Assembly (NCBI GenBank): GCA_030737835.1
Contig: CM060853.1
Location: forward strand, 17,418,895-17,482,894
Direction of reading: 5' to 3'
DNA: 64,000 bases
From: Acorus gramineus
Lineage: Eukaryota > Streptophyta > Magnoliopsida > Acorales > Acoraceae
Shown: piece by piece, positions 1 through 11,480 of the stretch
Numbering within the stretch: position 1 is the stretch's first letter
Layout of the letters: each line of letters opens with the position of its first letter
Translations under genes and position numbers: made by a program
Notes under the pieces: model-generated
Told to the model about the DNA's origin: nothing
The model's input: only the letters and a program-made list of their open reading frames with translations
Database searches by the model: none

Positions 1-66
1 CTCAAAGGAAAGTTGGAAATGAGCATCACTTTCATCCTCCCCCCTGTGCTTGCTTTGGTACCACAG

Positions 67-311
67 GATGTTCTTAAGAGCATCGTGGAGTCGGTTTGTT
101 TATGACTTCCATTTGTTATTGACTCATGCTACAACTGCTGCTCTTGTGAAATGCCTGTGGATGCTCAAGATTTTATGCATGTTTGTCATTGCAGCTACTG
201 AAGAGATTGGTGGGGAGAATGAAGCAGGAAGTGGATGGAAGCTTGCTCGCTGATTACATGGAGTACAGGAAGGAAAGACTGAAGCAACGAGAGAATATGA
301 ACACTCCATAG
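67..311 (+). CDS. 3' end of an unidentified gene (last two exons)
   Basis: Two exons can be read: 67-93 (after a CCACAG acceptor, before a GTTTGT donor) and 195-311 (after TTGCAG, ending in TAG). They join in phase 0 into a 47-residue C-terminus that begins DVLKSIVESLLKRL, continues with GRMKQEVDGSLLADYMEYRK and ends in QRENMNTP. It is a charged, helical tail rich in K, R and E with no domain I recognise. The rest of the gene lies left of the window, so length and function cannot be judged. The A/T-rich stretch after the stop, to roughly 540, fits a 3' UTR. Confidence that this is a real gene end is fair because both splice sites and the frame agree. Confidence 0.6.
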
Positions 312-1152
312 GGAGGAGATTCACAAGGTTATAGAGCTCTGAAACAGGATTTCTTGTTCCCTTCATCTCTTAATTGGACTTTTTTTTTTTTGCATTTCAC
401 CATTTTTTCGCTCTTTATGTATGTAAGTTCAAGGCAAAATGTATGAAGATGTCATTTGTACCCTCCTGTATATCAGCAATTCAACTCAAGATGTATAATT
501 TAGTGTACAATTTATGTTCCTCAATGAAATTTCAAAAGATCTCTTTATAGGAAATCATGTGCTACAATTTGGAAAACTAAGCCTAGCATCTATCAGATGC
601 CTTCTCACAAGCTTGAGGTATCATTTGGAAAAGCAGTGTTTCACTTAAAACTGCTTTTAGGATTTCAAGAAGCATATATTTGTTAGATACTTACAAAGCT
701 CATTTTTAATAATTTATAACTAAAGACTGTATTTGCTTCTTAAAAAGGTTGCAATTATTTGGGACATTTAGAAACACATTTATCTAAATTGATTCCTGGA
801 AAAGCATAATCAAATATAAACATTTTTCCAAACTCTGCCTAAAGAGCCAAGTGACACGATAGGTTCTTTCCACTGGACATGGTAAACAAAAGAAATTCAC
901 AATTGTAAAGACTGATTGCTGATGAATAATTGTAACATACAAGGAATAGCATAAAATGACTACACTATTATACACAATGTAACCTGTAGATCATGCATTG
1001 CAGATGGACCAATAGAATCAGCCTTCACTTTTGAAGATTATATTAACAATAGATTAGCTGTGTCTTTTCATATGTACTGGAGCACAAGTGAAATTTGTAT
1101 AAAAATAATTTTTTACTACATGTGTAAGACAGTGGATCACACATACATCGGG
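312..1152. other. Intergenic spacer: 3' UTRs of two convergent genes
   Basis: No coding potential was seen. The first 230 bp probably is the 3' UTR of the plus-strand gene, and the right edge is the 3' UTR of the minus-strand DUF3110 gene. The segment around 580-780 looks like a small MITE-type repeat (it contains a TATCATTTGGAAAAGCAG-like end), but no target-site duplication was found. Confidence 0.4.
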
Positions 1153-4100
1153 TTATATTAAGTCCTCTTGGTCTTCGAGCGACCTCTTACGAGCTCTTAA
1201 ATTGAGCTGAAGGTTTTCAGGCATAGGAGGGGTGCGTCCTCTACGAAACAAAACAGCGAGAGCTCTCATCTTACTACAGATGTCAAATACCTGCATATAA
1301 ATGGAATAAATAAAAAATAATCACTAATTGTTAAGGGAACTCAAAAAAAAAAAAAACCTTTTAACAACCACTCCATATCTCACCGAAGAAGCTTCAATTT
1401 CTGCAATGCCTTCACATCCTTGACCACCCCCTTGAAGCACGTCACAGTATTTCACTGCATCATTCTCATCTTCAAAGACCTAGAACAACAATGAAATTCA
1501 GTGCTTATAATATTCCAAAACCATTTTTGAACCAAAACAATGTGCTGTGCATGTCTACAGAATAAAGTTGAGAATTGGATCACAATTTAAAATATTATGG
1601 ACTGTCACCATGATTATTTGAATTTATTATATACAAAAACAAGCAGAAAACCCAGCAAAAAAAAAAAGCAGAAATGAGAGTATAATAGTGCAGAAACAGT
1701 GTATGGATTTAAAATTCCACATAAATAAAGATACTAGGAGATCATTCCAATTACATGCATCCAAAATGTAATTTGATCGATTTTGAAATCATATTAGATA
1801 GTTTTTAAGGATCCATGGCACTTTGGAATCCTGATGATCCAAAATGCAGTAGCCATTAGCCGAAAGACAACAGTTTTGGGTTGTTGAGAGGATTTTCTTA
1901 ATATGGACATAGCAAAGCTCTACAAAGGTATTTGATTTCTAGCTCCAGACAAATGATATGACATATTCTGTTCTATTTCTCCCATGTTCATTGTTCTCTT
2001 CACCCTTGTTCATTATATTAAAAGTTGCTGAAAAGCCCACTGAAACCCAAATGCCAATACAATTTCCAGTTTCTCGTTTTTATATTTTTTAAAAAGAAAA
2101 TCCTGCATCATTTTTATTTGAGATATAATATATAAGTACTACTCCTTAAGCTGGAAAATTGACATGGACATTAAAAAAAAAGAAAACAGAAATTTGCATC
2201 ATTAGAATCATACACATCCTAGAATTCCATAGTATGTACATAGCGACCATTTACTTTAAAATGTAAATGCATCAACATTTAACTGACATGCAACAATGGG
2301 GATAAGAAAGCTCCCACTTCTGGAAAGAAGTTTGAGGACAAATGCAGGTGGAATCGAATTTTGTTTACCAAAAAAAAACTGACATGATGGGATAATAAGT
2401 GTGTGTTCCATCTTATACATCAAAATTGGGACAGTAAACAAAGAGTTAAAAAAAAGCAACAAGTATACTGAGAAATTAACAGCGAAAATTATTTGGTGAT
2501 CCACGATGTAGCATAAAACATGTTTAAATACTTACAAGTACTCCTTCCCTGATATCTTCAACAAGCATCTGGAACTTCGTTCTGGTTCTGGATTGCTTAG
2601 ACTTGTTTCCTATTTCTGTTTTCCACTTTCCTCCTTTAGAGAATAGTAGGCCCAGCTCTTTTTCAACCTCACTGCAAAAAAGGGAAGAGGGTTAGATGGG
2701 TCACAGAAGCTTTGCTTAGACAGATAAGATTGCATATAACACCAGCCTGCGATTCCTGCGTGTCTTCATTGTCCATAGCTGATTTTCTCTTTGAGTCAAT
2801 ACATAGACAGGTTTTGATTCCTCTCTCCATGGGTTGGTCTCCAGCACTGAAGAAGATATATGCAAATTAAGTAAGCTTGAGACAAAGTTGCTCGGGAAGA
2901 AAACTAGATAATAGATCTGGCCATCAAGAATTCAAGTTGCATTCAGCTCAAAGGCAATAACAACTTTAACAAAAGGACAAAATAACAACAAATTTTTTTA
3001 TTTTGAAGGTTAATGAATAACAAAATAAACTGACTTTGCAAGATGCATCACAGTACAGTGTTTGAGACGTCACCGAGCTCCTTTGGAGAACAGTAGAAGA
3101 TGAAATAAAAATGAATATATAGATGAGAGTTCAGGAAAATTTACATCTTTCGCCATCCTACAGTCAATCGAACTTTCAGGGTACACGGTGTCATGATCAT
3201 AATTTAAAACTGAAACAGACAGCTGAAATCGAAGTGTATATCAGTAAAAAAATGATCAAAATTCTGATGAATCATCTTCAGCACCAACATTAATCCCAGG
3301 ATTGGTGACATAATCCACATCATTCATGCCGTTTCAAGCAAATTTTCCGCTTCACCCCTTCCCAAATAATGGTAAAGTGCTCCACCTGGGTTGAACCCTA
3401 AGAACAACCATTTAGTGCAAAAAAAATTCCAAAGTTTAGGACTGCACTCAGTCTCTCCCCTCCCAGCTTCCTTCCCAAGTAATGTTTGTCGGGTAGTGAA
3501 AGCATATGCCTTGGACCAACCCATATCAATTCTCACCACAGAGAACATATGCATTTGTCTCATAAAGCCAAATATTGGAGGAGGGGGTTTCCATTGCCAA
3601 GGGATGGAGCATTGCATTCCCATCACGGGATTGAAATTTACTCCACATTGCTCACTCACCCTTTATTTTGTATGCCAAATATATATATAATTCAATGCAA
3701 ACTCATGTTATCACTTAAACCATATAACTCAGTGGCAATAGATAACAACTAAAGCCAGCAGCACAGTTTGCTGCTTAGCTCAAAAGCATAGCAGTAGAAT
3801 CAATCATGGACGAATCTCCCAACAGACTACAAAGATCAATCACTAACTTCTTCTTGTTCTTTTTTGGTGGTGGTGATAGCTTCCTTGTCATATTTTTTTT
3901 CACCAACAATCATTGAAAACAACAACATAAAATCGAAGGCCTAGATGAAGAAACAGAAACACGTTCAAACATTACCATAACCACAACAAATTTATGATTG
4001 AACACAATCATTAAAAAATTTATGATTCTTATCAAACTCAAACATAAAGGAGGCCAAGATCAACAATCATGCAAAACAGAGGAGGCGCATATGATGATCA

Positions 4101-4522
4101 CCGTCATAGCTGATGGAGTCGATGCTCTGCTTGAGATGTCGCCGCATATCATACGCGCGAGACGACACCCTCCTCACGAACTCGTCCGAGCTCCCGGGGA
4201 TGCTCCCATCCATCTCCAGCGCCCTCTCCACAACCTTCCCCTCCTCCTCCTCCTCCTCCCCATCTCTCTCAACTCCTCCTCCGCCTCCGCCGCCTGAGGC
4301 GAACGGCGGCGCCCCCCAACGCCGCCGCCTCCACCCGCTGCAGGAGGGTCCTACGGAGGGCGGGAGGCCGATGAAGAAAGAACGGCAGGAGATCGGGCTG
4401 CGGCTGGGCTTCTCTCCTCCTCCGCAAGCGGCGGAGGCGGCGGAGATCGATCTCCGCTGGCGGCGGCGGAGGGAGGAGGGGCAGACGCTTGTATTGGGAG
4501 GAAGGAACAAAGCTTCCACCAT
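1153..4522 (-). CDS. DUF3110 family protein, probably plastid-targeted
   Basis: Five exons (minus strand): 4522-4102, 2846-2741, 2671-2536, 1479-1384, 1290-1153. They give 298 aa with consistent phases. The N-terminus (residues 1-60) is rich in R, S and A (PSSLRRRQRRSISAASAACG), which suits a chloroplast transit peptide; an acidic EEEEEEGK stretch follows near residue 90. The conserved part starts at about residue 145 with KPVYVLTQRENQLWTMKTRR and includes the DUF3110 signature GVLVFEDENDAVKYCDVLQG, followed by the EIEASSVFDICSK segment. DUF3110 proteins occur in cyanobacteria and plant plastids; their function is not established. Exon 2 can end at a canonical GT (phase kept, giving RRLVEVEKE) or at an upstream GC (giving RSEVEKE). 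I prefer the GT. The start is the only in-frame ATG of exon 1. Intron 1 contains a SINE-like repeat. Identity is good; the exact biological role is unknown. Confidence 0.82.
3340..3640 (+). mobile_element. SINE-like repeat in intron 1 of the DUF3110 gene
   Basis: The stretch beginning ATGGTAAAGTGCTCC, with a box-B-like GGGTTGAACCC, is followed by AGTGCAAAA, then TTTAGGACTGCACTCAG and a pyrimidine-rich segment. A second copy with the same order of motifs lies at about 25945-26160. The layout resembles plant Au-type SINEs (tRNA-like head, GGTAAGGCTGCG-like body). Boundaries are approximate and no target-site duplication was recognised. Confidence 0.35.
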
Positions 4523-4571
4523 TTTTTCTCTGGTTTCTCTTCTTTAGGGATTCTTGAATTCTTATTATAGA

Positions 4572-4602
<31 letters not shown>

Positions 4603-5540
4603 GTGAAAAATGTTTTTTTAACGTGGAGAAGAAGCAGAGTTCGCGTGTTCAATTGATATTTTTCTGTCTCCCCCTTTTATGTTTGTTGAGTGTGTCCACT
4701 TCTGATTTTGACTCGCTCATCAGCTTTTTAGCAATACTTAAACCTGGTTTTGTTAAATCTTACTAAGGTATAGCAATTCAGTATTTTAATTAGATCGGTG
4801 GATTATATTTTAAATCAGTAGAATAATTTTTTTTTTTTTTAATGTGACCAAGTTGAACCAATGTTAGACACGTCTCTCCCACTTCTGCGTGTGAAAGACT
4901 ATGCAGCCTTTGTAAGAACAAACATGGAATAACATGACCAAAAGAAAATCGTTACATTCGTACCATTTTACAGTTAAACACAGACAATAAATATTTTTAA
5001 TTTTTTTTTAAATCATATACGCTATCTAATGAAATATGTATTTTTATAAATATGAAATATATGAATGATATCATTTATAAAAAAATATACAAAATACAAT
5101 GAGTGGATTAAGCTAGTAAGACATAAAATTGCATTGAAGACGGTAAAAAAGATCAGAAATCACCTAACGCTATGTATATTCTATTATATCAGTATATATT
5201 GTATTAAAAAAAAACACATAAAAATATCAGCATTCAATTGAGTTGAATATGTGTTTCTTTTTTTTAAAAGAAAAAATATTTTCATTTGACAAGTGTATAC
5301 TTCATTAAAAATTCAAACCCTGCAAAACAGACTATCCAAAAGAATCTCCTTAGAATCCCACTTGTCTTGTAAGGTTCAGTACTTGAATGGTGTGAAAGAA
5401 TACACAGATTTTATAACTAACTTGTTTTTATTACAAGCTTGATCTATAACCAGTGCAACATTGACGCATCTCCCGCCTCCATAGGATACACTACTCTCTC
5501 TCAATGCCATTGATATCAGAATGGAAGAGTTCCTCAGACA
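4523..5540. other. Spacer between DUF3110 and Yip1 genes, with one dispersed AT-rich repeat
   Basis: No gene was seen. The left end is the promoter and 5' UTR region of the DUF3110 gene, with a long T/A homopolymer at 4570-4600. Positions about 4950-5155 carry a copy of the dispersed AT-rich family whose core is an ATCTAATGA motif. The right end is the 3' UTR of the Yip1 gene. Confidence 0.5.
4950..5155 (+). repeat. Dispersed AT-rich repeat family, copy 1
   Basis: It starts near GTTACATTCGTACCATTTTA, has the core GCTATCTAATGAAATATG at about 5021-5038, and ends near AAAATTGCATTGAAGACGG. The same order (GTTACAT-like end, an ATCTAATGA core, an AAGATTGCATT-like end) recurs elsewhere in the window. 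It is probably a non-autonomous element; the class is not determined. Confidence 0.4.
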
Positions 5541-8500
5541 TTAATTCCCGACAGTTATCGTGAAAAAATAGAGCTTCAATATCACCGCCAAGGCAAGCTG
5601 CAATAGGAAGATCCCTGCTACGATCAAGAACCAGCTCTCGCCTGCTGATTTTATGTGGGTGCGCAAATTGAGTGCGAGGAATGTCGCTGACATGAACCCT
5701 GCAATACCAGCGACCACCCATCTGAAGATTTCCACTGGTACAACTGATAGACACTGTAATGGAAAACACGCAGAAAGGATAACTCGTGTTATTGTCTGTT
5801 CAACTGAAAGACAGCGTTGCGTTGCACTTGGATGATGGAATAACATTTTTCTTTTCTTTTCTTATAAGATACAAATAGAATTTCCTAGAATCCAACTTCT
5901 AAAACTCTCAGAAGTTTAGTGGTGTGTATAGTATATAATGTATATTAGAGTTATCCTATGAAAGGGAGTAGGGAATCAATGCATTTATAGTTGTTTCTTG
6001 TGTGACATCTCACCCACACACAAAGTTCAATCCATGGTAAAGTAGAAAATTTATAATGGTGTTCACATGATTTATCTATTTTCTTTTTGTTGGGGGGGGA
6101 GGGGGGTGTGGATTGCGTCCCAAATATTATGAACTGGAAACTACAAGTCTACATTAAAAGAGGAAAACAAGAGAACAAAAGAGTAGAAGACATCGACAAT
6201 GCCCCGTACTCACAACCCCAGTCTAACAGGAGTTTCCCACTCAAACCAGAAAATGGAAATCATATTATTGAAAGGAACGGGAAACAGAAAACAAGAAAAT
6301 AAAAAGTAAATCACATGCACATGTTATTCACCAGAAAATGAAAATCATGTTATTGAAGAGCTAGGAGTATATAATTTAGAGATCGAGAACTCACTGAGGC
6401 AGGAATGAACACGAAGAGGGAGTATCCGTATAGACACCACAGCTGAACTAGTCCAGATGGGGCAGAGAAGTATTTCAGGAGGAGATATAAGCCAAGAGGA
6501 ACAATGGTGACATAGCCATAGAACAGACCAGCGGACCAAGTCACTAAGTTTATGTCATAATCCCAATCCTTCTTCTGCAGCTTATGTGCTACATATGTAA
6601 CAAATGTGCCAATTGCTGCTGCTACAAATATCAAGGTGGTGCATATCCAGAATGGTCCATACCTATCCATAAGTAATATATAAGATGATTAAGCACGCTT
6701 ACTCCATATAATGCAGAAAGTATAGGTGCAGAAAGGCATGAAGAAAAATAAAGACTGGTAAATGACTTACAAGTCTGGATTATCAGCTGTTTTTTCCGTA
6801 AAGCTTCCTTTAAATGGGAGAAGAGAGTCTTTAATCCTTTCTAAAACATCAGAAGTATCAACATCAAAATATGACTTGTAAGCAGCTACAGAGAATGTCC
6901 GAGTCCAGCCGGTTGGCTGGGAATCATCAGAGGCACCACGAGCAGGCTTTGAGAAACTATCTGTAGAACATATAATGTGTTACTACTAAAAAGCTATGAC
7001 TATTAGATCATGCACTGATAATGATGTCAATCAATGAATACAACCTATCGACCAACACAAATTAGGCAATCACCAAACATATGAACGGTAGTGAGACCTT
7101 TACAAGTAGTCAAGTAGATGAATAACAACTACCACAAATATTGTCCTACTTTTATCAACAAAGGAAATTCCTCACCGAAAAAAAAAATAACATATTAATA
7201 TATTACAGACATTTACGAAGACCAAGATCATAAGATCAGTCAACTCTCTGACCAACTCAATCTCCAATTCAGAAACAAACACTCCAGAAATACTTTTAAA
7301 ATCCATAATGAAACATCATGAACCATAGATTAGGAAAAACACCTTCAGTGGCTTCATAGGGTCAGAGTCCTCATGACTGACGCTATAAAATATCTACCCT
7401 ATATATATTAGAGGAAAATAAAACAATCATGGTTGAAGGTTTACATCAGTTGCTGAGTTAAGCTAGCCCAAATAGTGGTTGTAATTAATTGCAGAAGAGA
7501 ATGAGACAAGTAGAAAACAATCATACTAACTTTACTCCACTTAATTGGGTCCAATCCCTGATTGGCCATAGTAAACTATGTGTTAGTCCGTTATAGTTCA
7601 GACGGTGTGATCAGCAACACTAAAATATGTGATATGGGTTCTCGTATTTAACATTTAATGAATTAATTAGGACTAAATCACTTTACACAATATATATTGT
7701 ATCAAGCTATGATGAAGTGTCTCAGCAACTCTCATTGAACCAAGAAAGAGATTGAAGATCCAAGAATCCATCCCATCAAAATATTAAAAACAGATCTAAG
7801 GTTCTCATGTTACTGAATTATAATAAACACAAAGCATAAAAATACTGCTCCACTTAACAATGAAGTTTTAAAACATTACTTGTTGCCCCTCCCTGAAAAA
7901 CAGAGAGAGAACTTGGTCTATAATAGAAACCATCCCATGAGCGTGCAAACTTCTGTGAAAATATAAACATATATGACATTTTTTGCGCCCCCCCCCAAAA
8001 AAAAAAAAAGTGTATATATAATCTCGAGGATTTGCGCCTTGCATAACCCCGAGTCATCACTGCCATATTTTTCCCTGTGCCCAATGAACAGATTCATGGA
8101 TCCTCTCTGTTACATTACAAACTCCCACAATAAGGTGAAAAGGATATGTAAGAACATTACAAAGCCCCAAATCAACACATAACTCTATATCTTCCACAAG
8201 CACAACAAGCTCTCAAACTCAACTGACAAGATGTTCTATGATAGCACATGAAGAAATAAGAACATACCATCTGCATCTGCCGGAGGGCGAAACACACCCG
8301 AAATCTTCCCTTGGGCTTCAGAGGGTGGAAATGTCTGAAGATTCGACTCTGCAACCCAAACCAATCTTATCATGAATTCTGAACAACAAACCAGAGAAAA
8401 GAAGGAACTGATAGGTATACCCAACCTGCGAACTTGACTGCGACGTGATCCGGACCTGATGCAACCTGCAATCAAGAAGTTCAATAAAACTTATCAATCT

Positions 8501-8607
8501 GAGACAATCTTAACATAAACCAAATCAAACATCAATGGCGCGAGAAATACAGGAACGGATCCGGATATCTTCTCACTGTCCAGACTGGTATAGCCCCCGG
8601 ACATCAT
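5541..8607 (-). CDS. Yip1-family integral membrane protein (YIPF1/YIPF2-like)
   Basis: Six exons: 8607-8551, 8465-8426, 8348-8268, 6960-6771, 6662-6395, 5753-5541, giving 282 aa with all phases matching. Yip1-family proteins are Golgi/TGN and ER-exit membrane proteins that associate with Rab GTPases and act in vesicle traffic. The cytosolic N-terminus (about 120 residues) reads MMSGGYTSLDSEKISGSVP, then DHVAVKFAESNLQTFPPSE, then FSVAAYKSYFDVDTSDVLER. The hallmark NPDLYGPFW precedes the membrane domain, and five hydrophobic segments follow (about residues 129-148, 163-188, 196-217, 222-241, 250-274), including WSAGLFYGYVTIVPLGLY and YGYSLFVFIPAS. Start choice: the short first exon is the only upstream exon that keeps the frame, and its ATGATG fits the family N-terminus. 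A non-coding leader exon probably ends near 8970 at AACAAG before GTCAGC. Confidence 0.9.
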
Positions 8608-11480
8608 CTTCACCACTCACAATTTGGGAGCGAAATAATGCCGATTCACTTATTTACGAATTTCTGCATTTCAAAGAGGAGGAAATTTTAAAAATACATC
8701 CAGAGAATGTTAGCCATGTGAACTAACAATCCAAACAACAATAGATGCAACATGGACATAATCAACAAAAATAATATAAAATTAGCGTTTCAGATCAAAT
8801 CAATCAGAAAACCACATGTCAATGCACAATCAGATCTGAGACAGGGCAACGCATCTCAACCGGATCTGAAACGAGAAGAACCTCTTCAACCGATCAATTT
8901 CAAGAAGAAATCACAAAACATTCACCCGCGTAGATCTAAACAACAAAAGAGAGATCCGTCGAGGCTGACCTTGTTTCGTTTAGGGCGCCGAAGCTCGAAA
9001 TGTGTGCGCGAAACGAAAACCTAGATCGGGCTCGGCTCTCCAACACCGACGTATAGAAGGGGCTTAATTTTTTTATTTTTCTTTATTTTTCTTTTCGTTT
9101 CTTCTACCCTCACCTGTTTGGTGGCGCGTCGGATTTCCGGAGTTTTTTCGTTTCTTTTCTTCCGAGTTAACTAATCGTCCGTTTTATGTTCTGCTCACTC
9201 GGTATAACGAGATTTATATATTATATATTTATGGATAAATCTTATTTTCAGTCTCAATTTCAATCTACTAGTACTGTAAATTGGGTCGGGTTCAATCCAA
9301 ACCCTATCGATTGGATCCGATCTTTTCAGGGGTTAAATACTTGAGTTGTAAAAATCGGGGCTTCGATTTGTCAATTCAGATTGAGTCAAAATTCAATTTA
9401 GGTTTGGGTAGGTATTATAGACAATCCAATCCAATTTGAACCCGTAGTAGACACTCAATGATATTCTAAATGGGGCATGGGTCATTGACATTTGATTCTT
9501 TACTTTAAATTTTTACTTTTAAATCACAATATAATTTTTTTGGTAAGATTGTTTTAGTAGGTAGTTAAAATTTATGAAATGTGTGTGTGTGTGTTTTTTT
9601 GTTAAAAATTAGACTTGAAAATCAAGTTTTACGAGTTGGTTCCGGTTACCATGGGCTGGGTTCGGGGGTAAAGTCGTCGGATTGAAGGTTCAGTCAGGTT
9701 AGGGTTGAACACCTTGAATTTCTGGTTGGGATCGGGTTGTAGGGTCTATACGATATTTTTTATTTTTCAAAAATAACATATGTTTTTTAAAAATAATATA
9801 CTTCATGAAATACATATTATTATAAAAAATAAAAAATATACTACATTAATGCATTTATAGAAAATATAAAAAATTTATATCAAAGCATATACCTTGTTTG
9901 TGAGTGTATCCTCCCATGATTTTCTATCCTATGGACGCATATGAGAGTAGATTTTGGGGCGGAAAAAAACTGTGTAATAGCACTCATTTATAAGTCGTTA
10001 CAAATTTTTTAAATTTTTTATAAATAACTTCAATTTGTAATAGCAAATTCATATATATATATAGTAATGATATGGTGCAGTTCGTGCAGATCATAGCATA
10101 TACGTCATTTAAAGAGATATATGCATCGATAGAGAAAGCATATACTTCATTTGAAGGTATTTCACGTCATTTAAATGAGTATATACGTCAGTAAATAAAA
10201 CATACACCTCTTTAAAGCATTACAACATCATTTGAAATTATATTATCAATAATACTTTCAACGAGGTATATATTTTATTTACTAAGCTTATACTCTTTTA
10301 AATGAGGTATATACCAAGGTCACACGGACCGTACGAGCCGTATATTACCACTCAACTATATATATATACATATATATACACACACACACACACAATGCAT
10401 TTGAGGTTGAAGGGGAACATTTTACTTAATAGAAGTACAAGACAGATCAAGTTATCCCAAAGGGTGTCATGGTAATATGGTATCCATCCATCAAAAATAA
10501 TCATTTAACAATAATCTTCAAGGAAAATGTTATATTAGTCATTTTTATGTCCTCTACGTTTTTTGAATTTTGTTGAAAATACATATTTGTTTGATAAATT
10601 ATATGAGTTTACAAAATGTGAAACATGTATTCAAATAAATTACATGCATATCTTTTTATATTTATCAAATCTTATATATACTAAAAAAATCTTATATATA
10701 CTCGATTAGGGGGGAAATAGAGACTGCATGAATGACTGTTTGTATTGGCAACACCCAGCTAGATTGCAAGCTCTTAATACAGTCTCATGTGAAACTTCTT
10801 TGATATGCCCATGTATCTAAAAGCTAACCCATTTACAGTGTAATACTAGAGAGGGAAAATGTATGTCTAACCAGTGTGCTTTTTAATATACACTGTTTAT
10901 TAAAATATATATTGTTATAAAAAAAAAAGTAGACATCAGTGTTTTTTTTCTTTGAAAAATAAATAAAATTCAATTTTATAAACTACGATAGTAGATTATA
11001 CACTACAACAGTGCAATGTATCTACGGTTGGGGATCACTTCTAGATCACCGCACCCGGTCCTTATATACAGTACACACACACACATGTAATTTCACTCTA
11101 TAAGATACACCAACCCAAAATTATTCAAAACAAACCATATCAACATGAATGAGGTTTTGAATTTTTTTATCTCTGGTATTTTACCAGCAAATAACACATG
11201 GAGTTACCTGTATTAATATCTATGAACTGTAAAGTAAGGCTATAAGGAAATTTTCTATACATAGGCTGAATGCATTTTTGTGCACTGTGATTCTATGACA
11301 GATCCTAATACAGAAAAGGAGATGACAAATTATAGGGTGGTGTGAGAAACTCACTACCTGCTCTAAACTCCGGTGGCATTACATTCTTCCAGTAGGTTTA
11401 TGAAGTTATACTCCGGGGCACTGAGAGAGGGTCCCATGGAGCGGTTCACATGGGAAGGCCTTGGCTTCTTTCCACTGCTT
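8608..11480. other. Spacer upstream of the Yip1 gene; no gene seen
   Basis: The left part (to about 9060) is the Yip1 leader intron, leader exon and promoter. From about 9200 the sequence is AT-rich with degenerate repeats. 10060-10330 shows several loose repeats of CGTCATTTAAA / TCATTTGAA interleaved with ATATAC. 10360-10395 holds short TA and CA microsatellites. No open frame here has domain content. The last few hundred bases before 11481 are probably 3' UTR of the next minus-strand gene. Confidence 0.45.

Noticed and set aside
4113-4547. 144-codon plus-strand frame over DUF3110 exon 1
   Set aside because: The minus-strand frame splices in phase into the conserved DUF3110 exons; the plus frame has only proline/serine low complexity.
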